This document shows, one piece after another, positions 1 through 8,750 of a stretch of DNA of 64,000 nucleotides. Source of the DNA: Cupriavidus numazuensis (GTDB lineage Bacteria; Pseudomonadota; Gammaproteobacteria; Burkholderiales; Burkholderiaceae). Both the position numbers and the translations under genes were made by a program. Each line of letters starts with the position of its first letter. Within the stretch, counting starts at the first letter, position 1. A model generated the notes under the pieces. The model did not search any database. It was not told the origin of the DNA and saw only the letters and a list, made by a program, of their open reading frames with translations. The DNA lies in assembly GCF_905397435.1 (NCBI RefSeq), contig NZ_CAJPVI010000005.1, forward strand, positions 1 through 64,000. Reading direction: 5' to 3'.

Positions 1-28
1 ATAAAAATTCGCCCCTTTGGGGCAACCA

Positions 29-99
29 AAACGCGTTTTTGGTTACTTTTGTCGCTCGGACAAAAGTGACTCGCCGGCTACGCCGGCGAAACAGCGGCG
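29..99 (+). repeat. 71-bp double-hairpin extragenic repeat, copy A
   Basis: This 71-bp sequence recurs almost unchanged at 58655-58725 in the same orientation and at 58047-58118 inverted. It contains two perfect stem-loops: ACTTTTGTC paired across a 5-base loop, and TCGCCGGC paired across TAC. A third small hairpin, GCCCC-TTT-GGGGC, lies just before it at 11-23. It codes for nothing convincing and resembles a REP/BIME-type element. The first 326 bases of the window hold only this repeat and a C-rich spacer before the first gene. Confidence 0.85.
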
Positions 100-326
100 C
101 ATGCCAAGAACAAAGGCCCACCCCCCGCCCACCTTCCCCCCATGCCCCCCAAAAATCACATCCCCTGTAAGACATCCTCCCCACCCCATTCGGCGCAACC
201 CCGACATCCCCCACCGTCCCCCGCCATTAGATTGAACCCTACGCCCGCCGCCCCGCTGTCCAGGTGAAACATGCGCTGAAGCCAGCGCCCGTGGCGATCC
301 CGACAACAACCCTGATGAGGTTCCAA

Positions 327-713
327 ATGGATCTGAAAAAGCCCGTCCGTCCGACCCATGTGGCCGGCGCACTCGCCGCGGTCCTGGCCGGTCTGAGTTG
401 TGCCGTTGCCTTTGCCCAGACTCCCACTGCTCCAAGCGCTCCCACCACTCCTGCTGCGCCCGTCATGCCGGCCGCGCCCGCCGGCGCGCAAGGCGTGCCG
501 CCAAGCATGACGCAGCAGATCGAACCACCGAAGGATCCGCTGGTGGAACGCCGCGAAGCCCGCAAGAAGGCGGCCGATGAGTACAAGGCCACCAAGAAGG
601 CCGCCAAGGGCGAGTACAAGCAGGACGTCAAGGCCGCCAAGGATGAACGCAAGGCCGAGAACCAGGCCGCGGACAGTGCGGCCCGTCAGGAACTCGCCGC
701 GCCAAAGCAGTAG
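327..713 (+). CDS. small secreted Lys/Ala-rich protein, function unknown
   Basis: A 128-residue protein with a Sec-type signal peptide: KK near the N-terminus, a hydrophobic stretch at about residues 12-28, and likely cleavage after AFA. The mature part begins with a Pro/Ala/Thr-rich linker. It ends in a highly charged Lys/Ala/Glu segment of about 60 residues that should be helical. The ATG at 327 was chosen over 264 because TGAGG lies 6 bases upstream of it and the signal peptide then starts properly. No catalytic motif is visible. It is probably a periplasmic or envelope-associated protein. The family is not recognised. Confidence 0.7.
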   Translation: MDLKKPVRPTHVAGALAAVLAGLSCAVAFAQTPTAPSAPTTPAAPVMPAAPAGAQGVPPSMTQQIEPPKDPLVERREARKKAADEYKATKKAAKGEYKQDVKAAKDERKAENQAADSAARQELAAPKQ

Positions 714-866
714 CGCATCGCTGCATCGTCGCTGGCGGCAGGCTGGCAAGCCGCCGCCAGCAGTACACCTTCGTGGCGAGCCCATGCACGGCTTGTACCG
801 TGCCGTATCCGCGCTAGACTCAAGTAGCACGCGCCGCAGGCAATCGCAGCGGCGGCGCTGCGCGAG

Positions 867-2393
867 ATGCCCGCTTTCCGCTTGCCGTCCACACTGGCAG
901 GCCTCTTTGTGCAAGGCCTGGTGGGCGCAGCATGCTTCTTCGGCCCCATTGCCGCCGCGCAGCAAAAATCCACGCCAGCCTCTGCACCCGTGGCCGCAGC
1001 CCCCGCCACGGCAAGTCCAGCGGCCGTACGCCGGCTCAACCTGGGCAACAAACCCTGGAAAGGCGATTTCGATGCGATGGTCGAGCGGCGCGTCATCCGC
1101 GTGCTCGTGCCATACAGCCGCACCCTGTACTTCAGCGACAAGGGCCATGAATGCGGCCTGACCGCGGGACTGGTGCGGGATTTCGAGCGCTACCTGAACA
1201 AGACCTACGCCAGCCGTCTCGGCAAGCGGCCGCTCACGATCATCATCATCCCGACGACGCGTGATCGCCTGCTGCCCGACCTGGCCGCCGGACTGGGCGA
1301 CATTGCGGCCGGCAACCTGACAGAGACCGACGAACGACTGAAGGTTGTCGACTTCGCCGCGCCGCGCGATCGCAAGCCCGTGCGCGAACTGATCGTGACC
1401 GGTCCGAAGGCGCCTGCGCTGACCAGTCTGGACGACCTGTCCGGCAAGACCGTGCATGTCAGGCGCGCCAGCAGCTACTACGAGAGCCTCACCGCGCTCA
1501 ATGAGCAGCTGCGCAAGGCCGGCAAGGCGCCCATGCGCCTGGTGCTGCTGCCCGATGCGCTGGAAGATGAAGACGCGATGGAGATGGCCAATGCCGGCCT
1601 GCTGCCCATCCTAGTAGTGGATGACTGGAAGGCCGCGATGTGGGCGCAGATCCTGCCCAACATCAAGGTACGCGACGACCTCGTCGTCCGCGCGCAAGGC
1701 TATGTCGGCTGGGCCTACCGCAAGGACAGTCCGCAAATGCGCCAGGCGCTGAACGACTTCTACGTGAACTACCTGAAGAAGCAGGGTGCCGCCGAATACC
1801 GGCTCAAGCAGATGATGAAGAGTGTCCGGCAGATCCGGAACAATACCAACGATGCGGAGTACAAGCGCTTCGAGCAGACCATTGCCTTCTTCCAGAAATA
1901 CGGCAAGGACTACAGCTTTGATCCATTGATGCTGGCCGCGCAAGGCTTCCAGGAATCACAGCTCAACCAGAAGGCGCGCAGCCACGTCGGGGCCATCGGC
2001 ATCATGCAGGTCATGCCGTCCACCGGCAAGCAGCTCAATGTCGGCAATATCCAGGAACCCGAATCCAATATCCACGCCGGCACCAAATACATGGACCAGC
2101 TGATGACACGGTATTTCCCGGATGCGCACTTCTCGGAATCCAACCGGCCGCTATTCGCTTTCGCAAGCTACAACGCGGGCCCGGGCAATATCGCGAAGAT
2201 GCGCAAGGAAGCCGCGGCGCGCGGGCTGGACCCGGACAAGTGGTTCAATAATGTGGAGATCGTCGTGGCCGAGAAGATCGGCATCGAGACCACGACCTAT
2301 GTACGCAACATCTTCAAGTACTACGCTGCGTACCGGCTGGCGCAGGACATGCAGGACACGCGCGCACGCGCGCTGAAGGAAGTCAGCCAGTAA
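867..2393 (+). CDS. mltF: MltF-type lytic transglycosylase with solute-binding domain
   Basis: A 508-residue envelope protein. A signal peptide (about residues 1-31) is followed by a family-3 solute-binding-like domain (about 55-300) and a C-terminal SLT lytic transglycosylase domain (about 340-490). The catalytic Glu is in the motif QGFQESQLN, followed by the typical GAIGIMQVMPST. These enzymes cleave the MurNAc-GlcNAc bond of peptidoglycan to give 1,6-anhydro ends. Two-domain architecture and length match MltF, in which the N-terminal domain is regulatory. No lipobox is seen, so membrane attachment, if any, would be through an uncleaved signal. The gene stands alone. Confidence 0.85.
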   Translation: MPAFRLPSTLAGLFVQGLVGAACFFGPIAAAQQKSTPASAPVAAAPATASPAAVRRLNLGNKPWKGDFDAMVERRVIRVLVPYSRTLYFSDKGHECGLTAGLVRDFERYLNKTYASRLGKRPLTIIIIPTTRDRLLPDLAAGLGDIAAGNLTETDERLKVVDFAAPRDRKPVRELIVTGPKAPALTSLDDLSGKTVHVRRASSYYESLTALNEQLRKAGKAPMRLVLLPDALEDEDAMEMANAGLLPILVVDDWKAAMWAQILPNIKVRDDLVVRAQGYVGWAYRKDSPQMRQALNDFYVNYLKKQGAAEYRLKQMMKSVRQIRNNTNDAEYKRFEQTIAFFQKYGKDYSFDPLMLAAQGFQESQLNQKARSHVGAIGIMQVMPSTGKQLNVGNIQEPESNIHAGTKYMDQLMTRYFPDAHFSESNRPLFAFASYNAGPGNIAKMRKEAAARGLDPDKWFNNVEIVVAEKIGIETTTYVRNIFKYYAAYRLAQDMQDTRARALKEVSQ

Positions 2394-2444
2394 CCGGCCG
2401 GTCGCGCGGGCAACGCGGTGGGAACGCGTACCGCCCGACTGCGC

Positions 2445-2732
2445 TCAGTCGGCCAGTCCGCTCGCATCGATATAACCGAGCGCTGCGGTCACCGCCAGTC
2501 TGGCCTTGAGCACGTAGCAGACGCGCCGGTCGCGGATCGACAGCACGATCAGGTCGGCCTGCAGCATTTCCTCGAACATATGGCCCGCACGCTTGATCGG
2601 CAGCCCCGCCAGTTGCGCGAGGTCACTCGCGGGCAGCCCATCTTCGCCTGCCTGCAAGAGCGCCCGGCATATCTTCACGCGCGCCGGTTCGGTCATCAGC
2701 GCCATTGTCAGCGCGCTTTCCTGGGTCTCCAT
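2445..2732 (-). CDS. ArsR-like winged-helix transcriptional regulator
   Basis: A 95-residue protein made almost entirely of one ArsR/SmtB-type winged helix. It has METQESALTMALMTEPARVK helix 1, the recognition region LPASDLAQLAGLPIKRAGHM, and a wing around LIVLSIRDRRVCYVLK. The start at 2732 is preceded by GAGGTG at a good distance; longer in-frame starts upstream read into low-complexity sequence and were discarded. It lacks the classic ELCVCDL metal site, so the effector is not evident. It faces convergently towards mltF and lies downstream of the molybdenum hydroxylase genes on the same strand. A role in their control is possible but unproven. Confidence 0.75.
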   Translation of the reverse strand: METQESALTMALMTEPARVKICRALLQAGEDGLPASDLAQLAGLPIKRAGHMFEEMLQADLIVLSIRDRRVCYVLKARLAVTAALGYIDASGLAD

Positions 2733-2929
2733 GGCCACACCTCGGGTTATTCGGGCGGGCGCCGCCGCCCTGGCTGATTTTTCACGTTCTACGCGGGGCC
2801 GCCGGCAAAGGCAATAGGGCTCCACCCCGGCTGCGCGATTACAACACGCAGCCGTCCGGCCCGCAGACGGGTGATGCGCAGCCCGCGCCGCTGGTGTTGG
2901 CGCGGGCGTCCAGGCAGCGAGGCCTGGAA

Positions 2930-2958
2930 GCGCCGGAGGCGGCATGCTCCTCCGGCGC
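2930..2958 (-). terminator. hairpin beyond the molybdenum hydroxylase operon
   Basis: A 10-bp perfect stem (GCGCCGGAGG at 2930-2939 with its complement at 2949-2958, 9-base loop) lies 10 bases downstream of the stop of the large subunit on the minus strand. There is no U-run after it, so it is only a possible terminator or mRNA 3' stabiliser. Confidence 0.4.
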
Positions 2959-2967
2959 GCGGCGCGG

Positions 2968-5232
2968 TCAGGTCAGCACGAACGGCAGCTGGCGCTGGCG
3001 CTTGCCCGTGAGCACGAACAGCGCGTTGGCGACGGCCGGGGCGATCGGCGGCACGCCCGGTTCGCCAAGACCCGTGGGCGGGTCCTGCGATGGCACGAAG
3101 AACACGTCCACCACGGGCGCATCGGTGATGCGCGGCGGCGGATAGTCGGGGAAGTTGCTGTTCTTCACCACGCCGTTCTCGATCTCGATGGCAAACCCGG
3201 GCCGCGTCATCGCCAGCCCGAAGACGCAGGCGCCCTGGATCTGCGCCTCCGCCGACAAGGGATTGACCACGCGGTTGGCATGCACGCCGGCCGTCACGCG
3301 ATGCACGCGCGGCTCGCCCTTGACGAGCGAAACCTCCGCCACGTAGGCCACCACCGAGTTGAACGACTCATGCACCGCCACGCCCCACGCTTGCCCTTTG
3401 GGCAGCTTGCGCTTGCCATAGCCCGACTTCTGCACTGCGAGCTGCAGCGCGGCGCGATGGCGCGCGTGCTTGCTCTCGTCCAGCCGCGCCAGGCGAAAGG
3501 CCACCGGGTCCTGCTTCGCGGCCGCGGCCATTTCGTCGACCAGCGTTTCCTTGACGTAGGCCGTGTGCGTGTTGCCGACCGAGCGCCACCACAGCACCGG
3601 CACATCGACCTGCGGGTGGTGCACCGCAAGCTGCATCGGCAGGTTGTAGTCGTTCTCGACCAGCCCTTCGCTCATGGTCGCGTCCACGCCGTTCTTGACC
3701 ATGAACGGCTCGAACGGGGTGCCCTTCAGGATCGACTGGCCGACGATGGTGTGCTGCCAGCCCACCACTTTGCCCTGCGCGTCCAGGCCGATACGTGCGC
3801 GGTGCACGTGCAGCGGCCGGTAGTAGCCGCCGCGGATATCGTCCTCGCGGCTCCACACGATCTTGAGCGGCTCGGTGTGGCCGTTGGCCACCCAGGTGCG
3901 CAGCACGTTGGCGGCTTCCACGAGGTAGTCCGACGTGGGCACCGCGCGGCGGCCGAAGCCGCCGCCGGCCATCATGGTGTTGAGCGTGACCTTGTCCGGG
4001 CTTAGTTCGAGCGCGCGCGCGATGGCGGCCTGGTCCACGGTCTGAAACTGCGAGCCGACCCACACCTTGACGCTCTGCACCTTGTTGGCCAGCACTTCTG
4101 GCTGCAGCGTGCAGTTCAGCGGTTCCATCGGCGCATGGGCCAGATACGGGAACCGGTACTCGGCGTCGATCTTGCGCGCCGCACCGTTCACAGCCGCGGC
4201 AATATCGCCCTCCCCCGCGCGCGCCACGGTGCCAGGCTGGGCGGCTAGCTTCGCGTACTCCTCGAACAGGGCCTGCGTCGACACCTTCGAGCCGGCGTCC
4301 TCCCATTCGATCTGCAACGCTTCACGCGCCTGCTTCGCGGGCCAATAGCCATCAGCGACCACGGCCACGCCGGTACCGCCGCGATCGACCGGTACCAGCA
4401 TCACGTCGCTGACGCCCTTGATAGCGCGCGCCTTGTCGGCATTAAACGACTTGACCTTGCCGCCAAAGCGCGGCGGACGCGCCACGACGGCCACCATCAT
4501 GTCCTTCACGCGCGTGTCGATGCCGAACGCAGGCTTGCCTTCGAGCTTGCTGCGCGCATCAAGCCGCGGCGTCGGCTTGCCGATCAGCCGGAACTGCGAC
4601 GGGTCTTTCAGGCGCACGTCCTTCGGCACCGGCAATTCCATGGCCGCCGGCGCCAGTTCGCCGAACGTGGCACGCTGGCTGCCCGATGTCACCACGCCCT
4701 GCTCGACCTTGCAGCTTGCGGGATCCACCTTCCATTGCTGCGCCGCGGCCGTGACCAGCATGGCGCGCGCGCGCGCACCCAGTTCGCGGTACTGCTGGAA
4801 CGAATGGTTGATGGCGGTGGAACCGCCGGTCATCTGCATGCCGAAGCCCGGGTCCTTGTACGCATCGCCGGCGGGCGCAAGCGCCGCGCGCACGTTGCGC
4901 CAGTCGACGTCCAACTCTTCGGCCAGCGCCATGGGCAGCGCCGTGTGCACGCCCTGGCCGAATTCCAGCCGGTTCACCGCGATGGTCACCGTGTTGTCCG
5001 GCGAAATCACCACGAACGCCTGTGGCGGCGAAGGCGGCGCCTTCGGTGCGCCACCCTCCTGCGCCTGCGCGAGCGGCGTCACGCCCAGTGCAAGGCCGCC
5101 GCCGGCCAGACCGGTCAGCTTGAGGAAACTGCGGCGATCCAGCGTTGCCACGCCGTGATTCCCCGCACTGCCAGTGTTGCCTTCCTGCGCGCTGCTGGTG
5201 CCGGCGAGGGCTTCGAGTCCACGAATACGCAT
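2968..5232 (-). CDS. molybdopterin-binding large subunit, isoquinoline 1-oxidoreductase type
   Basis: A 754-residue xanthine-dehydrogenase-family Mo-cofactor subunit. The start at 5232 gives a twin-arginine signal (LDRRSFLKLTG at about residues 31-41) followed by a hydrophobic region and AQA, so the enzyme is probably exported folded to the periplasm. The family-typical C-terminal motif GLGEPGVPP carries the catalytic Glu. Such enzymes hydroxylate N-heterocycles or oxidise aldehydes, passing electrons to a small [2Fe-2S] subunit rather than to FAD. That subunit is encoded 14 bp upstream, and no FAD subunit is present. The substrate cannot be read from the sequence; names such as IorB are family labels. 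Confidence 0.85.
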   Translation of the reverse strand: MRIRGLEALAGTSSAQEGNTGSAGNHGVATLDRRSFLKLTGLAGGGLALGVTPLAQAQEGGAPKAPPSPPQAFVVISPDNTVTIAVNRLEFGQGVHTALPMALAEELDVDWRNVRAALAPAGDAYKDPGFGMQMTGGSTAINHSFQQYRELGARARAMLVTAAAQQWKVDPASCKVEQGVVTSGSQRATFGELAPAAMELPVPKDVRLKDPSQFRLIGKPTPRLDARSKLEGKPAFGIDTRVKDMMVAVVARPPRFGGKVKSFNADKARAIKGVSDVMLVPVDRGGTGVAVVADGYWPAKQAREALQIEWEDAGSKVSTQALFEEYAKLAAQPGTVARAGEGDIAAAVNGAARKIDAEYRFPYLAHAPMEPLNCTLQPEVLANKVQSVKVWVGSQFQTVDQAAIARALELSPDKVTLNTMMAGGGFGRRAVPTSDYLVEAANVLRTWVANGHTEPLKIVWSREDDIRGGYYRPLHVHRARIGLDAQGKVVGWQHTIVGQSILKGTPFEPFMVKNGVDATMSEGLVENDYNLPMQLAVHHPQVDVPVLWWRSVGNTHTAYVKETLVDEMAAAAKQDPVAFRLARLDESKHARHRAALQLAVQKSGYGKRKLPKGQAWGVAVHESFNSVVAYVAEVSLVKGEPRVHRVTAGVHANRVVNPLSAEAQIQGACVFGLAMTRPGFAIEIENGVVKNSNFPDYPPPRITDAPVVDVFFVPSQDPPTGLGEPGVPPIAPAVANALFVLTGKRQRQLPFVLT

Positions 5233-5246
5233 GACAGGTCCTCCGC

Positions 5247-5705
5247 TCAGGCCAGCGCGCGGGCTGCGTCTTTGATCGCGGCCCGGATGCGCTGGTAGGT
5301 GCCGCAGCGGCACAGGTTGCCGGCCATGGCCTGGTCGATGTCGGCGTCAGTGGGTTTCGGCTTGTTCCGCAGCAGGCCCACTGCACTCATGACCTGCCCG
5401 TTCTGACAGTAGCCGCACTGGGCCACGTCATGCTTGATCCACGCATCGAGTACGGCGCGGCCGACCTTGTCGCCGCTCACACCTTCGATGGTGGTGATGC
5501 GCGCGCCGGCCGCCGCCGAGATCGGCGTCACGCAGCTGCGCGTGGCCTGGCCGTTGATATGGACCGTGCAGGCGCCGCATGCGGCCATGCCGCAGCCGAA
5601 CTTGGTCCCGGTCAGGTCAAGGTTGTCGCGCAGGGCCCACAGCAGCGGCGTGGACGGATCCACGTCGACTTCCTGGGCCTTGCCGTTGATATTGAGGGTT
5701 GTCAT
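5247..5705 (-). CDS. [2Fe-2S] small subunit of the molybdenum hydroxylase
   Basis: A 152-residue ferredoxin-like subunit of the isoquinoline oxidoreductase/CO dehydrogenase small-subunit family. The N-terminal plant-type cluster is seen as CGMAACGAC plus a later Cys in ATRSC. The C-terminal four-helix domain has CGYCQNGQ and NLCRCGTY for the second cluster. The start at 5705 is supported by an AAGGAG about 10 bases upstream. It has no signal peptide, so it is probably carried through the Tat system by the large subunit. It is the first gene of the two-gene operon and is divergent from an acyltransferase gene. Confidence 0.9.
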   Translation of the reverse strand: MTTLNINGKAQEVDVDPSTPLLWALRDNLDLTGTKFGCGMAACGACTVHINGQATRSCVTPISAAAGARITTIEGVSGDKVGRAVLDAWIKHDVAQCGYCQNGQVMSAVGLLRNKPKPTDADIDQAMAGNLCRCGTYQRIRAAIKDAARALA

Positions 5706-5916
5706 GGGGAAGACACTCCTTGGGTACTTTGCCCGATGTTCTTGTTCACACGCCGCAGAAGCGGACAATAGCCTGCCGCCGCGGACAAATGAGCATAGTG
5801 CAATTCCGGTCACCTTGCCGGAGGCTGGCGTGGCGTGCTCACGCCATGCACGAACTTTGTGCAACGGGGGGCGGTCAGTCTGAAGATCAGGGCTCCGGCC
5901 CGCTGCCGCAGCAACA

Positions 5917-7023
5917 GTGACAACCACTATTCCAGATTCCCGCGAGCGCGCCATCGCTACGCTCGACAGCATCCAGGCCTTGCGCGGGCTGGCTGCCGCG
6001 TACGTGGTGCTCTACCACTCCGGTCTGACGCTGGGCACGGCGCAGACGCCCGTGCTCGGCTGGATCACCGCCAACCTCATCAAGCGCGGCCATGTCGGCG
6101 TGGACGTGTTCTTCGTCATCAGCGGCTTCATCATCGCGTGGGTCGCGGTGCTGGCGCGCCCGCAGCCCGAAACCCCGCTCAGTTTCGTGATCCGGCGCTG
6201 CTGCCGGCTGGCGCCGCCGTACTGGACTATGTCGGCCATCCACGCGCTGCTGCTGAACCCAGTCACGCCGGCGGTATTCGCAGCCTCGCTCGCATTCCTC
6301 CCCACCAGCACCGCGCATGCGCCGTACTACGGCTATCCGGCGTTGTATGTGGGCTGGTCGCTCAATTACGAGATGGCGTTCTATGGCGCGTTCGCGCTGG
6401 GACTGTGGATGGCAGGCCGGCGCGCGCTATGGGTGGTGCTGGCGCTGTTCGCCCTCTTCACGCTGGCGCTGCCGTGGTGGCGCTTCGGCGCGCCGGTCGC
6501 CGATCCCGCGCAGGGCTACCCGTTCGCGTGGCCGTGGATGGCCATGGCGAGCAACCCGCTCGTGCTGGAGTTCGTGCTTGGCTGCCTGCTCGCGTGGGCG
6601 TATGCGGCCTGGCGCCATCGGCTGTCTCGCGGCGTGGCGTGGGCCATACTGACCGTCGGCACCGGCTGGTTCTTGGCATCGCTCCCGCTGGTCGGCCCCG
6701 ATTTCAGCCTGGCCGGCCGTGGGCTGCCGGCCGCCGCGCTGCTTGCGGGCGCCGTCGCGGCCGAACACACGGGTGTGCTGCGCGTGCCGCGTGCGCTGAT
6801 GTGGCTCGGCGAGCTGTCCTACGCGCTGTACCTGGTCCATCCGACAGTGATCGAAGGCGTCAAGCGGCTGATGCCGGAACTCACGCCCGACCAGTATGGC
6901 TTGCAGCTTGCGCGCTTCGCCATCGACGCGGCGCTGGCACTATTGCTCGCGATGCTGCTGCACCGCTGGGTCGAGCTTCCCGGCATCGCGGCCGGTCGGC
7001 GGTGGGCGCGCCGGCAAGGCTGA
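5917..7023 (+). CDS. acyltransferase family 3 membrane protein
   Basis: A 368-residue multi-membrane protein of the OafA/YrhL acyltransferase-3 family. It begins with the typical [20 protein letters not shown] (the family RGxA...H region) and has [13 protein letters not shown] about 50 residues later. About ten hydrophobic helices follow. These proteins O-acetylate or acylate cell-surface sugars. It uses a GTG start at 5917; an upstream reading frame on the same strand is a shadow. The gene is alone, divergent from the hydroxylase genes and convergent with the cytochrome gene 4 bp further on. Confidence 0.85.
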   Translation: MTTTIPDSRERAIATLDSIQALRGLAAAYVVLYHSGLTLGTAQTPVLGWITANLIKRGHVGVDVFFVISGFIIAWVAVLARPQPETPLSFVIRRCCRLAPPYWTMSAIHALLLNPVTPAVFAASLAFLPTSTAHAPYYGYPALYVGWSLNYEMAFYGAFALGLWMAGRRALWVVLALFALFTLALPWWRFGAPVADPAQGYPFAWPWMAMASNPLVLEFVLGCLLAWAYAAWRHRLSRGVAWAILTVGTGWFLASLPLVGPDFSLAGRGLPAAALLAGAVAAEHTGVLRVPRALMWLGELSYALYLVHPTVIEGVKRLMPELTPDQYGLQLARFAIDAALALLLAMLLHRWVELPGIAAGRRWARRQG

Positions 7024-7027
7024 GCGT

Positions 7028-7912
7028 TCAACTCCGCTGGCTGGCCAGGTACAGGTACAGCGCGGTCAGGTCGGTGTCATTCATGCGGCCGAAAGAATCG
7101 AACGGCATCACGGTGCTGATAGCCGACCCGTCCGGCCGCTTGCCGCTGCGCATCATGGCGATAAAGGCAGCGGCCTTGTCGTAGCGCGCCATCGCGCCGC
7201 CGGAAACGGGACGCAGGTCGGCCGCGGGCGGCCAGTCCGGCGGCGCGCCGGGAATCTTGCCGCCGCGCAGGTCCGCGCGATGGCAGCCGAGGCAGGCATT
7301 GGCCACGTAGCCGCCGTACTGGGCAGTCACCGACGGCGCGACCGCCGGCGACGGCGGCAGCTTGTGGTCGATCTTGGACGCCGCATCGCGGATAAAGCCG
7401 GCGCCGTACATGGCGCGCACGAACCACGGCATGCGGATTTCGGCGGGCGCGCCGAGGCCCGGCGGCAGGCTGCGCAGATACGCCACCAGCGCGGCCAGGT
7501 CTTCGTCGCTGAGCCGGTTGTAGTCCTCGCTGGGCATCACCAGCAGCGGCCGGCCGGTCGGCGCCACGCCGTGGCGGATGCTGCGGACCCAGTCGATCGG
7601 CTGGTAGTGCGCGATCTCGGGGTTGCCGCGCGTCAGGTCGGGCGCACGGACTTGCAGCCCGCCGGGGTCGTCAAAGACCTGTTTCCCGCCGGCCGCGGCG
7701 CCGTGGCACTCCATGCAGCCGCGCGATTCGAACAGATACTTGCCGTGGGCGATGCTGCCCGCGTCCTCGCGGTAGGCCACCGGCGCCACCCTGACGTCGA
7801 TGGTGCGGCCGGCCTTCTGGTCGCCGATCAGGAAGGCGCCATAGACGACCCCGGCCGCGGCCACGACCACCCCGGCCAGCGACCAGGCCGCCACACGCAG
7901 ATAACGAGCCAT
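7028..7912 (-). CDS. membrane-anchored di-haem cytochrome c
   Basis: A 294-residue protein with an N-terminal membrane anchor (about residues 5-27) and two c-type haem sites, CMECH and CLGCH. Each lies in a separate cytochrome c domain with later Met residues (for example VMPSEDYN and VMPFDSFG) as likely axial ligands. It should face the periplasm and carry electrons to the respiratory chain. Related di-haem cytochromes commonly accompany two-subunit Tat-exported molybdenum hydroxylases, so it is a likely acceptor for the enzyme at 2968-5705. The acyltransferase gene on the opposite strand lies between them. The start at 7912 is preceded by GGGGGAAGG. Confidence 0.85.
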   Translation of the reverse strand: MARYLRVAAWSLAGVVVAAAGVVYGAFLIGDQKAGRTIDVRVAPVAYREDAGSIAHGKYLFESRGCMECHGAAAGGKQVFDDPGGLQVRAPDLTRGNPEIAHYQPIDWVRSIRHGVAPTGRPLLVMPSEDYNRLSDEDLAALVAYLRSLPPGLGAPAEIRMPWFVRAMYGAGFIRDAASKIDHKLPPSPAVAPSVTAQYGGYVANACLGCHRADLRGGKIPGAPPDWPPAADLRPVSGGAMARYDKAAAFIAMMRSGKRPDGSAISTVMPFDSFGRMNDTDLTALYLYLASQRS

Positions 7913-8037
7913 GCTGCCTTCCCCCGTGCGGACATCGCGCCGCCCGTGCGGCGCAGACGTAACAGAACCCATTGCAGCGGGCCCGCACTGCTGTGTCTGT
8001 GGGGAAAGGCACACTTGGCTGGGTGGCGACGCGCCGG

Positions 8038-8445
8038 TCAGCCCAGTCCTTCCGGCGCGCGATCGATAAAGCCGGTCATGCTCTGCAGCCGGCCGTCGGC
8101 ACCGACCGTGGCGAAATCCGTGCCGACCACCAGTGCGGCATCGCCGTCCGGGCCCAGCTCCCAGGTGAAGCGCAGGTGCGGCCCGTGGGCGTCGACGGGC
8201 GTCACGCGGCGGAAGCGGAAACCCGGAAAGCGCGACTGCACGCCGGCGATCATGGCGTCGATGCCGGCATGGCCGTCGCCGCGCATGAGCGGATCGACAT
8301 AGGTGGCCGATTCGGTCCAGGCCAGCGCAATCAGTTCGCGCCGGCGCGCGGCATCGGTCTCGTTCCAGGCGGCCAGGTAGCGGTCGGCCAGGGTGCTCGG
8401 GTCGTTGGCGTGGGCGGCGTGGGCGGCGTGGGTAGTGGCGGACAT
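8038..8445 (-). CDS. SnoaL/NTF2-like protein
   Basis: A 135-residue protein of the NTF2-like (SnoaL) fold: helices at residues 15-45 (ADRYLAAWNETDAARRRELI), then TYVDPLM and an alternation of strands (FRFRRVTPVDAHGPHLRFTW). The Ala/His-rich N-terminus is a low-complexity leader. An AAGGAG lies 7 bases before the ATG at 8445. Members range from isomerases to binding proteins, and the substrate is not predictable here. It follows on the same strand as the cytochrome gene, 125 bp upstream of it. Confidence 0.75.
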   Translation of the reverse strand: MSATTHAAHAAHANDPSTLADRYLAAWNETDAARRRELIALAWTESATYVDPLMRGDGHAGIDAMIAGVQSRFPGFRFRRVTPVDAHGPHLRFTWELGPDGDAALVVGTDFATVGADGRLQSMTGFIDRAPEGLG

Positions 8446-8750
8446 TGCATTCTCCTTGCAGGGAACAGGTAAAAACCTGGTTGGAAGCGATGGCGGGCTG
8501 CCATGGATGCATAATGGCTGCGCCCCGGCGGCGGCGCGATTACCCGTGAGGTCATCGCCGCAACGACCTTGGGGCCATGTCAAACTTCGCGCCATACCAA
8601 AAAAAAACCGCCAGCACCAGTGGCAACAGGCACGGTACCTGCCTGCTGTCCCGGCGCTGCCGCCCAACCCTGAACCGATACAGTGGCGCTACGCTGGGCC
8701 ACGGTCCGCCCTCACGACGTTGAACCTCCGCACTGCCTGCTGAACCGTCC
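8446..8750. other. divergent intergenic region
   Basis: About 305 bp between two divergently transcribed genes, so it should hold promoters for both. A 9-base A-tract lies around 8599-8607 and an imperfect palindrome (CAGGCA at 8627-8632, TGCCTG at 8640-8645, centred on GGTACC) follows it. No gene is supported here, and no promoter hexamers could be assigned with confidence. Confidence 0.5.
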
